From NCBI RefSeq assembly GCF_003946915.1, contig NZ_RPOC01000010.1, forward strand, positions 1 through 64,000: a DNA stretch of 64,000 bases, given 5' to 3'. This stretch comes from Flavobacterium ustbae (lineage in GTDB: Bacteria > Bacteroidota > Bacteroidia > Flavobacteriales > Flavobacteriaceae). The position numbers were made by a program, and so were the translations under genes. Below the pieces are notes generated by a model. The model was not told the DNA's origin. It saw nothing but the letters and a program-made list of their open reading frames with translations, and did not search any database. Below are positions 35,599 to 45,644 of the stretch, in pieces. Numbering within the stretch: the stretch's first letter is position 1; the number at the start of each line of letters is the position of its first letter.

Positions 35599-38370
35599 TT
35601 ACATAACTAATTGTTTGTTAGAAGGCGCAAACTTAGTTAAGTTAATACCATCTACCGCAGCAGTATATTCTTCCATAGTTGGAGTTCTACCTAAAATTGT
35701 AGAAAGAACCACAACTGGCGTAGAAGAAAGCAATGATTCTCCTTTTTTACCTTCTGTATCTTCTACAACTCTACCTTGGAAAAGACGCGTAGAAGTAGCC
35801 ATTACAGTATCTCCTTTAGCTGCTTTTTCTTGGTTACCCATACAAAGGTTACATCCTGGACGCTCTAAATAAAGCATGTTTTCATATTCTGTACGTGCTG
35901 CGCCTTTTGGAGCATCATCATTAAATTCGAAACCAGAGTATTTTTGTAAAACTGCCCAATCCCCTTCAGCTTTAAGCTCGTCAACAATATTATAAGTTGG
36001 CGGCGCTACTACAAGTGGAGCATTAAATTGAACTTTACCATTTTGAGCTTCAACGTTTTTCAACATTTGAGCAAGGATTTTCATATCTCCTTTGTGAACC
36101 ATACAGGAACCGATAAATCCAAGATCTACCTTTTTCACTCCACCATAGAAAGATAATGGTCTAATCGTATCGTGAGTATATCTTTTAGAAACATCAATAT
36201 TATTAACGTCTGGATCAGCAATCATTGGCTCAGCAATCTGATCTAAGTCAACAACAACTTCAGCATAATATTTAGCGTTTGCATCTGGAGTTAAAGCTGG
36301 TTTTTCTGCAGATTTAATTTCAGCAATACGTTTATCTGCTTTATTGATTAATCCTTGAAGAACTTGTCTTTCGTTATCCATTCCTTTTTCGATCATAATC
36401 TGAATTCTGCCTTTAGCAATTTCCAATGATTCGATCAAAGTATCATCTTCAGAAATACAGATAGAAGCTTTCGCTTTCATTTCTGCAGTCCAATCTGTAA
36501 ATGTAAAGGCTTGGTCAGCTGTAAGAGTCCCAATATGAACCTCGATAATTCTACCTTGGAATACGTTCTCTCCACCAAACTGATGTAACATTTGAGCTTG
36601 TGTAGCGTGAACCACATCACGGAAATCCATGTAACCTTTCATGTCTCCTTTGAAAGTTACTTTTACAGATTCTGGAATAGGCATAGAAGCTTCTCCAGTA
36701 GCCAATGCAAGTGCAACAGTTCCAGAGTCAGCACCAAAAGCAACACCTTTTGACATTCTTGTATGAGAGTCACCACCGATAATGATTGCCCATTCGTCGA
36801 TAGTAATATCGTTAAGTACTTTATGGATAACGTCTGTCATTGAGTGATAAACACCTTTAGGATCACGAGCTGTGATTAAACCAAAGTTGTTCATAAATTT
36901 CATCAATTTAGGAATATTAGCCTGCGCTTTTTTATCCCATACAGAAGCTGTGTGACATCCTGATTGGTAAGCACCGTCAACAATTGGAGAAATTACTGTA
37001 GCAGCCATAGACTCTAATTCTTGAGCAGTCATTAAACCTGTAGTATCTTGAGAACCAACAATGTTAACTTCTACACGAACGTCTGAACCAGCATGTAAAA
37101 CTTTTCCTGGAGTGATACCAACAGCATTTTTATTGAAGATTTTCTCTACAGCAGTAAGTCCTTGTCCTTCAATAGAAATTTCTTTTGATGGAGCAAATAC
37201 TAGCGGAGCTTCAATATCTAAAACTTTTGCTGCGAATGTCTGTAATTTTTTACCAAATACAATAGCATAAGATCCTCCAGCTTTAATGAATTCCATTTTT
37301 TGCGGAGTGAATGACTTAGACATGTCAATCAATTCTTGATCACCGTTGTATAGTTTTTTTGTTTTTGTATTAATTGTCAGAACTGTTCCTGTAGCAACAG
37401 AATAAGTTTGCTCAAGGATTGGTTCGTCATTTTCGTTACGAATAACATTTCCTTCTGCGTCCGTTTTTTTAACCCAGTTTTTAAGGTCAACACCGATACC
37501 TCCGGTAACGTCAACCGTTGTAAGGAAGATTGGAGAAATACCGTTTGTACCTCCAACAATTGGAGCAATATTTACAAACGGAACATATTTACTTGCTTGT
37601 TTACCAGTCCAAAGAGCCACGTTGTTTACACCTGACATTCTAGAAGAACCAACACCCATTGTACCTTTTTCAGCAATTAACATCACGCTTGCGTCTGGAT
37701 GTTTTGCCTGTAAAGCCTGAATTTCAGCTTGCGCTTCTGGCGTGATCATACATTTACCGTGAAGTTCACGATCTGAACGTGAGTGAGCTTGGTTTCCTGG
37801 AGATAATAAATCTGTAGAAATATCACCTTCTCCAGCGATAAAAGTGACCACTTTAATTTCTTCTGCTACTTCTGGAAGTTTAGTAAAGAATTCTGCTTTT
37901 GCATAACTTTCTAAAATATCTTTAGCAATTACACTTCCACTTTTATATGCTTCTTTTAAACGATCTGTGTCTGCATCATAAAGGAATACTTGCGTTTTAA
38001 GCACTTTAGCCGCTTCTTGCGCAATAGCAACATCATTTCCTAATGCCAAATCAAGTAAAACCTCTATTGAAGGTCCACCCTTCATGTGTGATAATAATTC
38101 AAAAGCAAAATCAGGAGTAATTTCTTTTACTACAGATTCGCCTAAAATAATTTCTTTTAAAAACTTTGCTTTTTCACCTGCAGCACTTGTAGTACCAGGT
38201 AAAGTATTGTAAATAAAAAACTTAAGAGAGTCTTCGCGGTGTGCGTTATCAACATCTTTAATTTGGGCAATGATTTCGCTTAATAATTCAGCTCCATCAA
38301 TTGGTTTAGGGTGTAACCCTTGATTTTTTCTTTCTTCAATTTCTTGAATGTAATCCTGATAAATATTCAT
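35599..38370 (-). CDS. acnB: Aconitate hydratase B / 2-methylisocitrate dehydratase
   Basis: 923 residues from the ATG at 38370; ten in-frame upstream codons are less likely and close on the promoter. N-terminal HEAT-like region (about 1-160) as in AcnB, then the swivel domain, then the catalytic core. Cluster cysteines: GFIGSCMVHKGD (about 759-770) and RPGCNLCMGNQEKA (about 825-838). The substrate-binding GGDSHTRMSKGVAFGADSG is present. It works in the TCA cycle and possibly the methylcitrate cycle. A minus-strand box TAAATTTG (38398-38405) precedes it. Confidence 0.94.
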   Translation of the reverse strand: MNIYQDYIQEIEERKNQGLHPKPIDGAELLSEIIAQIKDVDNAHREDSLKFFIYNTLPGTTSAAGEKAKFLKEIILGESVVKEITPDFAFELLSHMKGGPSIEVLLDLALGNDVAIAQEAAKVLKTQVFLYDADTDRLKEAYKSGSVIAKDILESYAKAEFFTKLPEVAEEIKVVTFIAGEGDISTDLLSPGNQAHSRSDRELHGKCMITPEAQAEIQALQAKHPDASVMLIAEKGTMGVGSSRMSGVNNVALWTGKQASKYVPFVNIAPIVGGTNGISPIFLTTVDVTGGIGVDLKNWVKKTDAEGNVIRNENDEPILEQTYSVATGTVLTINTKTKKLYNGDQELIDMSKSFTPQKMEFIKAGGSYAIVFGKKLQTFAAKVLDIEAPLVFAPSKEISIEGQGLTAVEKIFNKNAVGITPGKVLHAGSDVRVEVNIVGSQDTTGLMTAQELESMAATVISPIVDGAYQSGCHTASVWDKKAQANIPKLMKFMNNFGLITARDPKGVYHSMTDVIHKVLNDITIDEWAIIIGGDSHTRMSKGVAFGADSGTVALALATGEASMPIPESVKVTFKGDMKGYMDFRDVVHATQAQMLHQFGGENVFQGRIIEVHIGTLTADQAFTFTDWTAEMKAKASICISEDDTLIESLEIAKGRIQIMIEKGMDNERQVLQGLINKADKRIAEIKSAEKPALTPDANAKYYAEVVVDLDQIAEPMIADPDVNNIDVSKRYTHDTIRPLSFYGGVKKVDLGFIGSCMVHKGDMKILAQMLKNVEAQNGKVQFNAPLVVAPPTYNIVDELKAEGDWAVLQKYSGFEFNDDAPKGAARTEYENMLYLERPGCNLCMGNQEKAAKGDTVMATSTRLFQGRVVEDTEGKKGESLLSSTPVVVLSTILGRTPTMEEYTAAVDGINLTKFAPSNKQLVM

Positions 38371-38397
38371 AATAAAAGCGGATTTATTTTTTTGAGG

Positions 38398-38405
38398 CAA
38401 ATTTA
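38398..38405 (-). promoter_or_regulatory. -7 box of acnB
   Basis: Minus-strand TAAATTTG, exact TAnnTTTG match 28 bp before the chosen start codon, which also supports that start. The rest of the gap to 38700 is AT-rich with no gene seen. Confidence 0.55.
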
Positions 38406-38700
38406 AGCATTAAAGACGATAATTAAAAAAAATTTAATAGAACTAGCCTTTTCAAAAATTATTATTGTTAAAAAACGATTTTCACTCCTTGTTTTTATCA
38501 ATAAATCAATTTAATATTAAAATAATGAATTATTAACATTTAAAAATCTTTTCTTTAACAAAGTCGAAATTCATTGTTAAAAGCGAAGTAAGTTTTTACC
38601 TCTATTTTCACTAAGAATCTTTCTAAATAAGCAATTATAACGTTATAGTTGAGATTTTAAAAGTCGTTGAAGGAGAATTTTCTACTTCTAAAAAAACAAA

Positions 38701-38728
38701 AAATCCTGACAATAAATTATCAGGATTT
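38701..38728 (-). terminator. Terminator of the MoxR ATPase gene
   Basis: Perfect stem AAATCCTGA/TCAGGATTT with a 10-nt loop, followed by TTTTTTGTTTTTTT on the minus strand. Confidence 0.85.
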
Positions 38729-38748
38729 CTATAAAGTATTTTTAGTTT

Positions 38749-39702
38749 TTACATTAATTTTTTAATAATAACTTCTTCCGTTATTCCTTCAGCATCTGCT
38801 TTGTAATTTTTAATAATTCTGTGTCTCAAAATACCTGTAGCAACCGCTTGAACATCTTCAATATCTGGTGAAAATTTTCCATTAAAAGCGGCATGCGCTT
38901 TTGCTGCCAGAATTAAATTCTGTGAAGCTCTTGGCCCTGCACCCCAATCAAGATAATTTTTCACAAAATCGGTAGTTAAACTATTGTCTGGACGTGTTTT
39001 ACTTACTAGAGTAACTGCATATTCGATAACATTATCTGCGACAGGAATTCTGCGAATTAAATGCTGAAAATCGATAATTTCCTGTGCATTAAACAATGGA
39101 TTAATGTCTGTTTTAACATCAGAAGTTGTTCGTTTTACTACTTGAACTTCTTCTTCAAAGGTTGGATATTCTAATTTAATAGCAAACATAAAACGATCCA
39201 ATTGCGCTTCTGGTAAAGGATAAGTTCCTTCTTGCTCAATTGGATTTTGAGTTGCTAAAACAAAATAAGGCAAATCTAATTTATAATGCTGGCCTGCAAT
39301 AGTTACCGATCTTTCCTGCATGGCTTCTAACAAAGCTGCCTGCGTTTTTGGTGGCGTTCTATTGATTTCGTCAGCCAGAATAATATTAGAAAAAATTGGT
39401 CCTTTTATGAATTTGAAATTTCTATTTTCATCCAAAATTTCGCTACCTAAAATATCAGAAGGCATTAAATCTGGCGTAAACTGAATTCTTTTAAAATCTA
39501 GCCCCAAAGCCTGAGACAAAGTATTTATCATTAAGGTTTTTGCCAAACCAGGAACACCAATTAAAAGTGCGTGTCCTCCAGAAAATATACAAAGTAAAAT
39601 TTGATCTACAACGGCATCTTGCCCTACAATGATTTTCGCTATTTCTTTTTTTAATTCGTTTCTTTTTTGAACTAAATTGTGAATTGCTGTTACGTCAGAC
39701 AT
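38749..39702 (-). CDS. MoxR-family AAA+ ATPase
   Basis: 317 residues. Walker A IGVPGLAKT (about 56-64), Walker B IILADEINR (about 109-117), sensor region ATQNPIEQEGTYPLPEAQ (about 150-167) with the arginine finger after it. MoxR proteins act as chaperones that assemble or activate partner complexes, often with von Willebrand A proteins. No such partner lies next to it here. It follows the SurA-like chaperone gene after a palindromic hairpin, so the pair may be co-transcribed in part. Confidence 0.92.
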   Translation of the reverse strand: MSDVTAIHNLVQKRNELKKEIAKIIVGQDAVVDQILLCIFSGGHALLIGVPGLAKTLMINTLSQALGLDFKRIQFTPDLMPSDILGSEILDENRNFKFIKGPIFSNIILADEINRTPPKTQAALLEAMQERSVTIAGQHYKLDLPYFVLATQNPIEQEGTYPLPEAQLDRFMFAIKLEYPTFEEEVQVVKRTTSDVKTDINPLFNAQEIIDFQHLIRRIPVADNVIEYAVTLVSKTRPDNSLTTDFVKNYLDWGAGPRASQNLILAAKAHAAFNGKFSPDIEDVQAVATGILRHRIIKNYKADAEGITEEVIIKKLM

Positions 39703-39722
39703 TTATGAATGTATTTAAAATT

Positions 39723-39765
39723 AAAAAGAGTTAATTCTATGAATTCATAAAACTAACTCTTTTTA
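39723..39765 (-). terminator. Hairpin between the SurA-like and MoxR genes
   Basis: AAAAAGAGTTA and TAACTCTTTTT form an 11-bp stem around an inner palindrome TATGAATTCATA. It lies between the MoxR start and the SurA-like stop, so it should attenuate or end transcription... on the minus strand the SurA-like gene is upstream of it. Confidence 0.8.
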
Positions 39766-39780
39766 TTTATTTATTAAAAC

Positions 39781-41211
39781 TTATTTTTTCAACCAATTGT
39801 TTGCAAAAGTACAGTCTTTATATTCTCCAATAATTTTGATATAAGTGTCTTTAATCTTAGTATCAAACCATTTTGCAATTGCATTAATCTGCTTTTCTTT
39901 TAGTGCTAATTCTTTAATCTTAGTATAATCTTTAGCATAGTCTGCAGTATGTTCGTCAATTCTGTTGGTAACGGTAATTAGCTTATATGTTTTTTTACCT
40001 TTATCATCTGTATTTAAAAGTGGCTGAGAAATTTCGTCTCCTTTTAAATTTGAAACTTGACTATATAAAGTCGGATCCATTTTTGTTAACTCAAATCGAG
40101 TATCTTGAGTTGTTGGGTTTACCAATGTTCCTCCGTTTGCTCTTGTTTCTTTTTCATCAGACTCTGTTCTCGCTGCTTCGGCAAAAGTGATTTCTTTATT
40201 GATAATTTTAGCTCTAATATTAGCAATTCTCTCTTTAGCTTCTTTTAAAGCCGCTTCAGAAACTGTTGGAGCAATCAAAATATGACGGAGCTCAACCTCT
40301 TGCCCTTTAATTTTTTCTACCATAATAATATGGAAACCAAAAGTAGTTTCAAATGGCTCAGAAATTTCTCCAGCTTGCAAACTAAAAGCCACATCTTTAA
40401 ACTCTTTTACAAAAGGAGTTTTTCTTGTCATTTTATAATAACCTCCATTTGGTGAAGAACCTGGATCTTGAGAATATAAAACTGCTTTTGTTGCAAAACT
40501 AGAACCTTCAAGAACGTCTTTTCTAATTGCATTCAGCCTATCTTTAACTTTTTGTTTGTCTTCTGCAGAAATTTTAGGTTCCACAACAATTTGCGCTACT
40601 TCCATTTCAGCTCCAAAAGTTGGCAATTCATCTTTTGGTATTTTTTTAAAGAAATTACGAACTTCTTCTGGAGTAATCTCAACATCTTTAATGATCTTAT
40701 CTCTCATTTCAGAAGCTAATTTCTGCTCCTTTAAGATATCCGAAAAATAAGTTTTAAATTCTTCTACAGAACTTTTTTTATAGTATTCTACTACTTTATT
40801 AATATCACCAACTTGCTGCGTCATGTAGTTTAGACGATCTTCCATCATACCTCTAACTTCGGCATCACTCACAATAATACTATCCTGAATGGCTTGGTGC
40901 GCATATAATTTATCTTCTAGAAGTTTACCAAGCATCTGGCATCTTGTAATATCTTTCACAGATCCGCCTTGCGCCGTAATTTCTAAAAATCCTTTATCGA
41001 TATCCGAATCTAAAACGATATAATCTCCTACTGTCGCAATAATTCCGTCAATTTTCAATTTTCCGCCAGAAGGAACTTCTACTGGTTTTTGAGCAACAAC
41101 ATCAGAAATAATTTCTTGCGCTGTGATAATTGGAGTAAAAAAAAGAAAAAAACAAATTGGTAGTGCAAACTTGAAATCAATTGTTTTTAGCTGTAATTTT
41201 TTTAATAGCAT
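39781..41211 (-). CDS. Periplasmic peptidyl-prolyl isomerase/chaperone (SurA-like)
   Basis: 476 residues with a signal peptide (about 14-31). An N-terminal SurA-like chaperone region (about 45-190) starts KIDGIIATVGDYIVLDSDID; two PpiC rotamase domains follow at about 200-310 (ending SLQAGEISEPFETTFGFHII) and about 315-425 (VELRHILIAP). SurA-type proteins hold outer-membrane proteins unfolded in the periplasm and isomerise prolines. The second rotamase ends in a less typical QPLLNTDDKGKK segment. It is upstream of the MoxR gene on the same strand. Confidence 0.88.
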   Translation of the reverse strand: MLLKKLQLKTIDFKFALPICFFLFFTPIITAQEIISDVVAQKPVEVPSGGKLKIDGIIATVGDYIVLDSDIDKGFLEITAQGGSVKDITRCQMLGKLLEDKLYAHQAIQDSIIVSDAEVRGMMEDRLNYMTQQVGDINKVVEYYKKSSVEEFKTYFSDILKEQKLASEMRDKIIKDVEITPEEVRNFFKKIPKDELPTFGAEMEVAQIVVEPKISAEDKQKVKDRLNAIRKDVLEGSSFATKAVLYSQDPGSSPNGGYYKMTRKTPFVKEFKDVAFSLQAGEISEPFETTFGFHIIMVEKIKGQEVELRHILIAPTVSEAALKEAKERIANIRAKIINKEITFAEAARTESDEKETRANGGTLVNPTTQDTRFELTKMDPTLYSQVSNLKGDEISQPLLNTDDKGKKTYKLITVTNRIDEHTADYAKDYTKIKELALKEKQINAIAKWFDTKIKDTYIKIIGEYKDCTFANNWLKK

Positions 41212-41702
41212 TATTTTAATTTTTATTTGAATGTAAGCCTGTTTTTAGATAATCTTCTAAAATTATTGATGCTGAACTTGTAACATAAATAATTAAAGTA
41301 TAGTTCTTTCGTAACTTATAACGAACAAAAATAACAATTCAATTACATAATCCAACTATCCAGTATACTATTAACAAAAAATTATAGGATAGTTTTATAT
41401 CGGAGTATAGAATAGTCTCTTTTTAATTTCTCAATTCAGTGAAATACAATTTAATAATAGTTTTCAAAATTTAAATTTCTGCCCAAATAAAAACTTAATT
41501 ATAAGCTTCATAATAAAAAGTTCTTAACACTACAACGTTTTCGTAATAACTTATTTTCTTACAAATTAAAATTAAATCAAAAAACAATTACTTTAGATGC
41601 ATAATTAATAATTTATAGCTCTAAAAAATATAAATATATGATTTTTGGAGTTTAAAATTTAGTAATTACAAAATACAACTATTTAACTTAACCACATCTA
41701 TT
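41212..41702. other. AT-rich gap between divergent genes
   Basis: 491 bp between the SurA-like gene (minus) and the amylase gene (plus). It is very AT-rich with no reading frame of note, no clear hairpin and no exact TAnnTTTG box in a convincing position. It must contain two promoters that I cannot locate with confidence. Confidence 0.5.
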
Positions 41703-43145
41703 ATGAAAAAACCTATTTTAAAGTTATGTCTTATTACAGCATTTACTGGACTGCTGTATTCGTGTTCGACAAATGAAATCAGCGAATCTGATGCAATAGC
41801 GGAAAGCCAACAATTTAAAGTTATTGATGTTACGCATCACGATGGAAAACCTTTTAGTACAGGAGTTTCCAGTGCTTCTGTAACGGGAAAATATGTAGAT
41901 AATCCTGGTGGTGGCGTTATGATGCAAGCGTTCTATTGGGATGTGCCTGCTGGTGGAAATTGGTGGAATACTGTTAAAGGAAAAGTAACTGCATGGGGAA
42001 ATGCAGGAATTGGTTCAATTTGGCTGCCTCCAGCTTCAAAAGCACAAAATGGAGCTTTCTCAATGGGATATGATCCAACAGATTACTTTGATTTTGGAGA
42101 CTACAATCAGAACGGAACTACAGAAACGAGATTTGGATCAAAAACCGAATTAGTGAGTTTAATAACTGCGGCTCATAATGAAAATATAAAGGTATATGCA
42201 GACATTGTAATTAACCATAACAGTGGAGGGCAATCTGAAGCCAATCCATTCACAGGAACCAATACTTGGACTAATTTCACAGGAGTTGCTTCTGGTAAAT
42301 TTCCTCGTACCTATAATGATTTTTACAAAAATAGTTACGGAAATAATGACGAAGGATCTTTTGGAGGATTTCCAGATTTATGCCACGCTGCCCCAAATGT
42401 TCAAAACTGGCTTTGGCTTAGAGCCGATGGTGTTGGAAAATATTATAAAAATACTATGAAATTTGATGGTTGGAGATTTGATTATGTAAAAGGTTTTGGT
42501 GCGTGGGTTGTAAATGCATGGAATGCCAATGTTGGCGGATTTTCTGTGGGAGAATTATGGGACTCCAATGTAAATGTATTAAATGACTGGGCAAACAATG
42601 CAAACAGTTCTGTTTTTGATTTTGCTTGTTATTATAAAATGAATGATGCCTTTGATGGAAACAATCTGGCACTTTTGAATGATGACATGATGTGGAAACG
42701 TAATCCGTACAAAGCGGTAACTTTTGTAACCAATCATGATACAGATGAAATTTGGAGCAAAATGTTAGCTTACTCTTATATATTAACTCATGAAGGATAT
42801 CCAACCATTTTCTACAGAGATTATGAAGAATGGTTAGACAAAAATAAATTGAATAACCTGATCTGGATTCATAATAATAAAGCAACTGGAACAACTTCTA
42901 TTTTATATTCTGATAATGATGAATATGTGGCACGAAGAAACGGTTACAACGGAAATCCTGGATTGGTGGTTTACATTAATAATTCAGATGTTTGGCAAGA
43001 AAGATGGATTCAAACCAATTGGGCCAATACTCAAATTAAAGATTTTACAGGAAACTCAACTTGGTACCCAACTACTCAAGCAGACAAATGGGTAAAGATA
43101 CAATGTCCTCCAAAAGGATATTCAATTTGGTCAATTAATCAGTAA
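41703..43145 (+). CDS. Lipoprotein alpha-amylase (GH13)
   Basis: 480 residues. Type II signal peptide with lipobox LYSC (Cys21). TIM-barrel GH13 catalytic regions in order: DIVINH (region I), GWRFDYVKG with nucleophile Asp260, GELWD with acid/base Glu284, and NHDTDEIW with transition-state Asp346. The N-terminal MMQAFYWDVP and overall size resemble the archaeal/plant-type amylase subfamilies. It cleaves internal alpha-1,4 links of starch or glycogen outside the inner membrane. It is isolated from any SusC/SusD genes, so not an obvious polysaccharide utilisation locus. Confidence 0.9.
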   Translation: MKKPILKLCLITAFTGLLYSCSTNEISESDAIAESQQFKVIDVTHHDGKPFSTGVSSASVTGKYVDNPGGGVMMQAFYWDVPAGGNWWNTVKGKVTAWGNAGIGSIWLPPASKAQNGAFSMGYDPTDYFDFGDYNQNGTTETRFGSKTELVSLITAAHNENIKVYADIVINHNSGGQSEANPFTGTNTWTNFTGVASGKFPRTYNDFYKNSYGNNDEGSFGGFPDLCHAAPNVQNWLWLRADGVGKYYKNTMKFDGWRFDYVKGFGAWVVNAWNANVGGFSVGELWDSNVNVLNDWANNANSSVFDFACYYKMNDAFDGNNLALLNDDMMWKRNPYKAVTFVTNHDTDEIWSKMLAYSYILTHEGYPTIFYRDYEEWLDKNKLNNLIWIHNNKATGTTSILYSDNDEYVARRNGYNGNPGLVVYINNSDVWQERWIQTNWANTQIKDFTGNSTWYPTTQADKWVKIQCPPKGYSIWSINQ

Positions 43146-43162
43146 TTTAAAATGACTATTCT

Positions 43163-43197
43163 AAAGGCTGTTCTAAATGGAACAGCCTTTTCTTTTT
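43163..43197 (+). terminator. Terminator of the amylase gene
   Basis: Perfect stem AAAGGCTGTTC/GAACAGCCTTT, 6-nt loop, then TTCTTTTT. A degenerate word repeat CACAAATTTCACAAATTATCAC follows at 43201-43256. Confidence 0.9.
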
Positions 43198-43339
43198 ACC
43201 ACAAATTTCACAAATTATCACAAATTAAATATTGCAAATTCGTGAATTCGTGGCTAAAAAAAATATTTGAAATTGACAACTATACCTTTTAACACTTTAA
43301 TTTGCGAACTGAATATTTTTATTAAGCCGTAATTAATAG

Positions 43340-43347
43340 TACTTTTG
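43340..43347 (+). promoter_or_regulatory. -7 box of prfC
   Basis: TACTTTTG fits TAnnTTTG exactly, 20 bp before the ATG. No TTG at the standard spacing. Confidence 0.55.
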
Positions 43348-43366
43348 CAACCTATTTATACAAAAT

Positions 43367-44959
43367 ATGAGCTTTTTAAAAGAAATACAACGCAGAAGAA
43401 CATTTGGAATTATATCGCATCCCGATGCCGGTAAAACAACATTGACTGAGAAGTTATTGTTATTTGGAGGTGCAATTCAGGAAGCTGGTGCGGTAAAAAG
43501 TAATAAGATTAAAAAAGGAGCAACATCTGATTTCATGGAAATCGAACGCCAAAGAGGTATTTCGGTTTCTACCTCTGTTCTTGCTTTTAATTATAAAGAC
43601 AAAAAAATCAATATCCTTGATACTCCTGGACACAAGGATTTTGCTGAAGATACATTTAGAACTTTAACTGCAGTTGATAGCGTAATTGTTGTAATTGACG
43701 TTGCAAAAGGGGTTGAGGAACAAACTGAAAAACTGGTTTCTGTTTGTAGAATGCGTAATATTCCGATGATTGTTTTCATCAACAAATTAGACCGTGAAGG
43801 TAAAGATGCTTTTGATCTAATGGATGAGGTAGAACAAAAATTAGGTCTAAAAGTTACGCCATTAAGTTTCCCAATCGGAATGGGATACGATTTTCAGGGA
43901 ATTTACAATCTTTGGGAAGAAAACATCAACCTTTTTAGCGGAGACAGCCGTAAAAATATAGAAGAAACAATCGCTTTTTCTGATGTTCAGAATAATCCGG
44001 AACTGGATAAAATTGTGGGCGAAAAAGCAGCGGCTAAACTTCGTGAAGAATTAGAATTAATAGACGAAGTATATCCAAAATTTGATCGTCAAGATTATTT
44101 AGACGGAAAAATTCAGCCTGTGTTTTTTGGTTCTGCATTGAATAATTTTGGAGTTCGCGAATTGTTAGATTGTTTCATTACAATCGCTCCTTCGCCAAGA
44201 GCAAAAGATTCTGAAACTCGTTTGGTTGATCCAACAGAAGAAAAAATGAGTGGTTTTGTATTTAAAATTCACGCTAATATGGATCCTAAACATAGAGATC
44301 GTTTAGCTTTCATCAAAATTGTTTCGGGAACTTTCGAAAGAAATAAACCTTACTATCACGTCCGTCAGAAGAAAAATTTAAAATTCTCTAGCCCTAATGC
44401 CTTTTTCGCTGAGAAAAAAGAAATTGTTGACGTTTCTTATCCTGGTGATATTGTTGGTTTGCACGATACTGGGAACTTTAAAATTGGTGATACTTTAACT
44501 GAAGGTGAAATTATGAGTTTCAAAGGAATTCCAAGTTTCTCTCCAGAGCACTTTAGATATATCAATAATGCCGATCCTTTAAAAGCAAAACAGCTTGATA
44601 AAGGTGTCGATCAGTTAATGGACGAAGGTGTTGCTCAGTTATTTACCTTAGAAATGAACAACCGTAAAGTAATCGGAACTGTTGGAGCGCTTCAATATGA
44701 AGTTATTCAATACCGTTTAGAGCATGAATATGGTGCAAAATGTACTTATGAAAATTTCCCAGTACATAAAGCATGTTGGGTAAAGCCAGATGATGCTAAA
44801 AATGAAGAATTCAAAGAATTTAAACGTATCAAACAAAAATTCTTGGCTCACGACAAATATGGCCAATTGGTATTTTTAGCCGATTCTGATTTTACAATCC
44901 AGATGACACAAAGTAAATATCCAACTGTAAAATTATATTTTACGTCTGAGTTTGATTAA
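43367..44959 (+). CDS. prfC: Peptide chain release factor 3
   Basis: 530 residues, full length. GTPase motifs: G1 HPDAGKTT (about 18-25), G3 DTPGHKDF (about 86-93), G4 NKLDRE (about 140-145). Begins FLKEIQRRRTFGIISHPDAGK, as RF3 does, and carries the EF-G-like domains II and III. It recycles RF1 and RF2 from the ribosome after peptide release. Single gene with a promoter box at 43340 and a terminator at 44981. Confidence 0.95.
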   Translation: MSFLKEIQRRRTFGIISHPDAGKTTLTEKLLLFGGAIQEAGAVKSNKIKKGATSDFMEIERQRGISVSTSVLAFNYKDKKINILDTPGHKDFAEDTFRTLTAVDSVIVVIDVAKGVEEQTEKLVSVCRMRNIPMIVFINKLDREGKDAFDLMDEVEQKLGLKVTPLSFPIGMGYDFQGIYNLWEENINLFSGDSRKNIEETIAFSDVQNNPELDKIVGEKAAAKLREELELIDEVYPKFDRQDYLDGKIQPVFFGSALNNFGVRELLDCFITIAPSPRAKDSETRLVDPTEEKMSGFVFKIHANMDPKHRDRLAFIKIVSGTFERNKPYYHVRQKKNLKFSSPNAFFAEKKEIVDVSYPGDIVGLHDTGNFKIGDTLTEGEIMSFKGIPSFSPEHFRYINNADPLKAKQLDKGVDQLMDEGVAQLFTLEMNNRKVIGTVGALQYEVIQYRLEHEYGAKCTYENFPVHKACWVKPDDAKNEEFKEFKRIKQKFLAHDKYGQLVFLADSDFTIQMTQSKYPTVKLYFTSEFD

Positions 44960-44980
44960 TCTTTTCTTTTACAAAGATAT

Positions 44981-45015
44981 AAAGGCTGTTTAATGATTTT
45001 TAAACAGCCTTTTTT
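44981..45015 (+). terminator. Terminator of prfC
   Basis: AAAGGCTGTTTA/TAAACAGCCTTT stem followed by TTTT. The GGCTGTT stem core is the same as in the amylase terminator (43163). Confidence 0.88.
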
Positions 45016-45104
45016 ATTTCTAATTTCTTTATCGCGAAATACTATTTCATCAAAATATAATTTTAATCGGAAACGAAATTTTTTACGCAATATATACTGA
45101 ATAA

Positions 45105-45132
45105 AAAAAACGCTAAAAATTAGCGCTTTTTT
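45105..45132. terminator. Hairpin with A/T runs on both sides
   Basis: CGCTAA/TTAGCG stem with an A-run to the left and T-run to the right, in the gap between prfC and DUF3467. It can end transcription from either direction. Confidence 0.65.
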
Positions 45133-45290
45133 ATAACTTGAATTAAATCAACCTTTACTAAGTCATTATATTTCAAAATTCAATCTTTTTTAGGCAACAC
45201 CAAATTAAAATAATACTCTGTTGAAAAGAAATTTTGTCGACTAAAGTAAATTAAATCAGATTAACTACATTTTATTGACGTGCATTACAA

Positions 45291-45317
45291 AAAAAAGCCC
45301 CTTTAAAAAGGGGCTTT
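45291..45317 (-). terminator. Terminator of the rpoBC-DUF3467 transcript
   Basis: AAAGCCCCTTT/AAAGGGGCTTT stem directly after the DUF3467 stop, followed by TTTTTT on the minus strand. Confidence 0.9.
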
Positions 45318-45322
45318 AAAAT

Positions 45323-45634
45323 TTATGCTTGTCCTGTTGGACCGAAATTAAGCGGAATTGGCGCCTGTTCCGTTTCTTTGATTTCGCCATGAGCGGCTTC
45401 AAATCTGTGGATATTTTCTCCAATTGCTCTCAATAATCTTTTAGCATGTTGTGGTGTCAAAACAATTCTTGACTTTACCTTGGCTTTAGGAATACCTGGC
45501 ATAATACTCACAAAATCTAAAACAAATTCTGATGATGAGTGATTGATAATTGCCAGATTAGAATAAATTCCTTCTGCAATAGTTTCGTCTAACTCAATGT
45601 TAATTTGCTCTTGTTGTTGTTTCGGATTACTCAT
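45323..45634 (-). CDS. DUF3467 domain protein after rpoC
   Basis: 103 residues, soluble. IELDETIAEGIYSNLAIINHSSSEFVLDF (two short strands, about 13-41) and KSRIVLTPQHAKRLLRAIGENI (about 54-75) are the family's features. Function is not established. It begins 10 bp after the rpoC stop, so it is the last gene of the RNA polymerase operon; the same neighbour is common in Bacteroidota, to my knowledge. Its company suggests a link to transcription, but nothing in the sequence proves it. Confidence 0.88.
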   Translation of the reverse strand: MSNPKQQQEQINIELDETIAEGIYSNLAIINHSSSEFVLDFVSIMPGIPKAKVKSRIVLTPQHAKRLLRAIGENIHRFEAAHGEIKETEQAPIPLNFGPTGQA

Positions 45635-45644
45635 AGTTTCCTAA

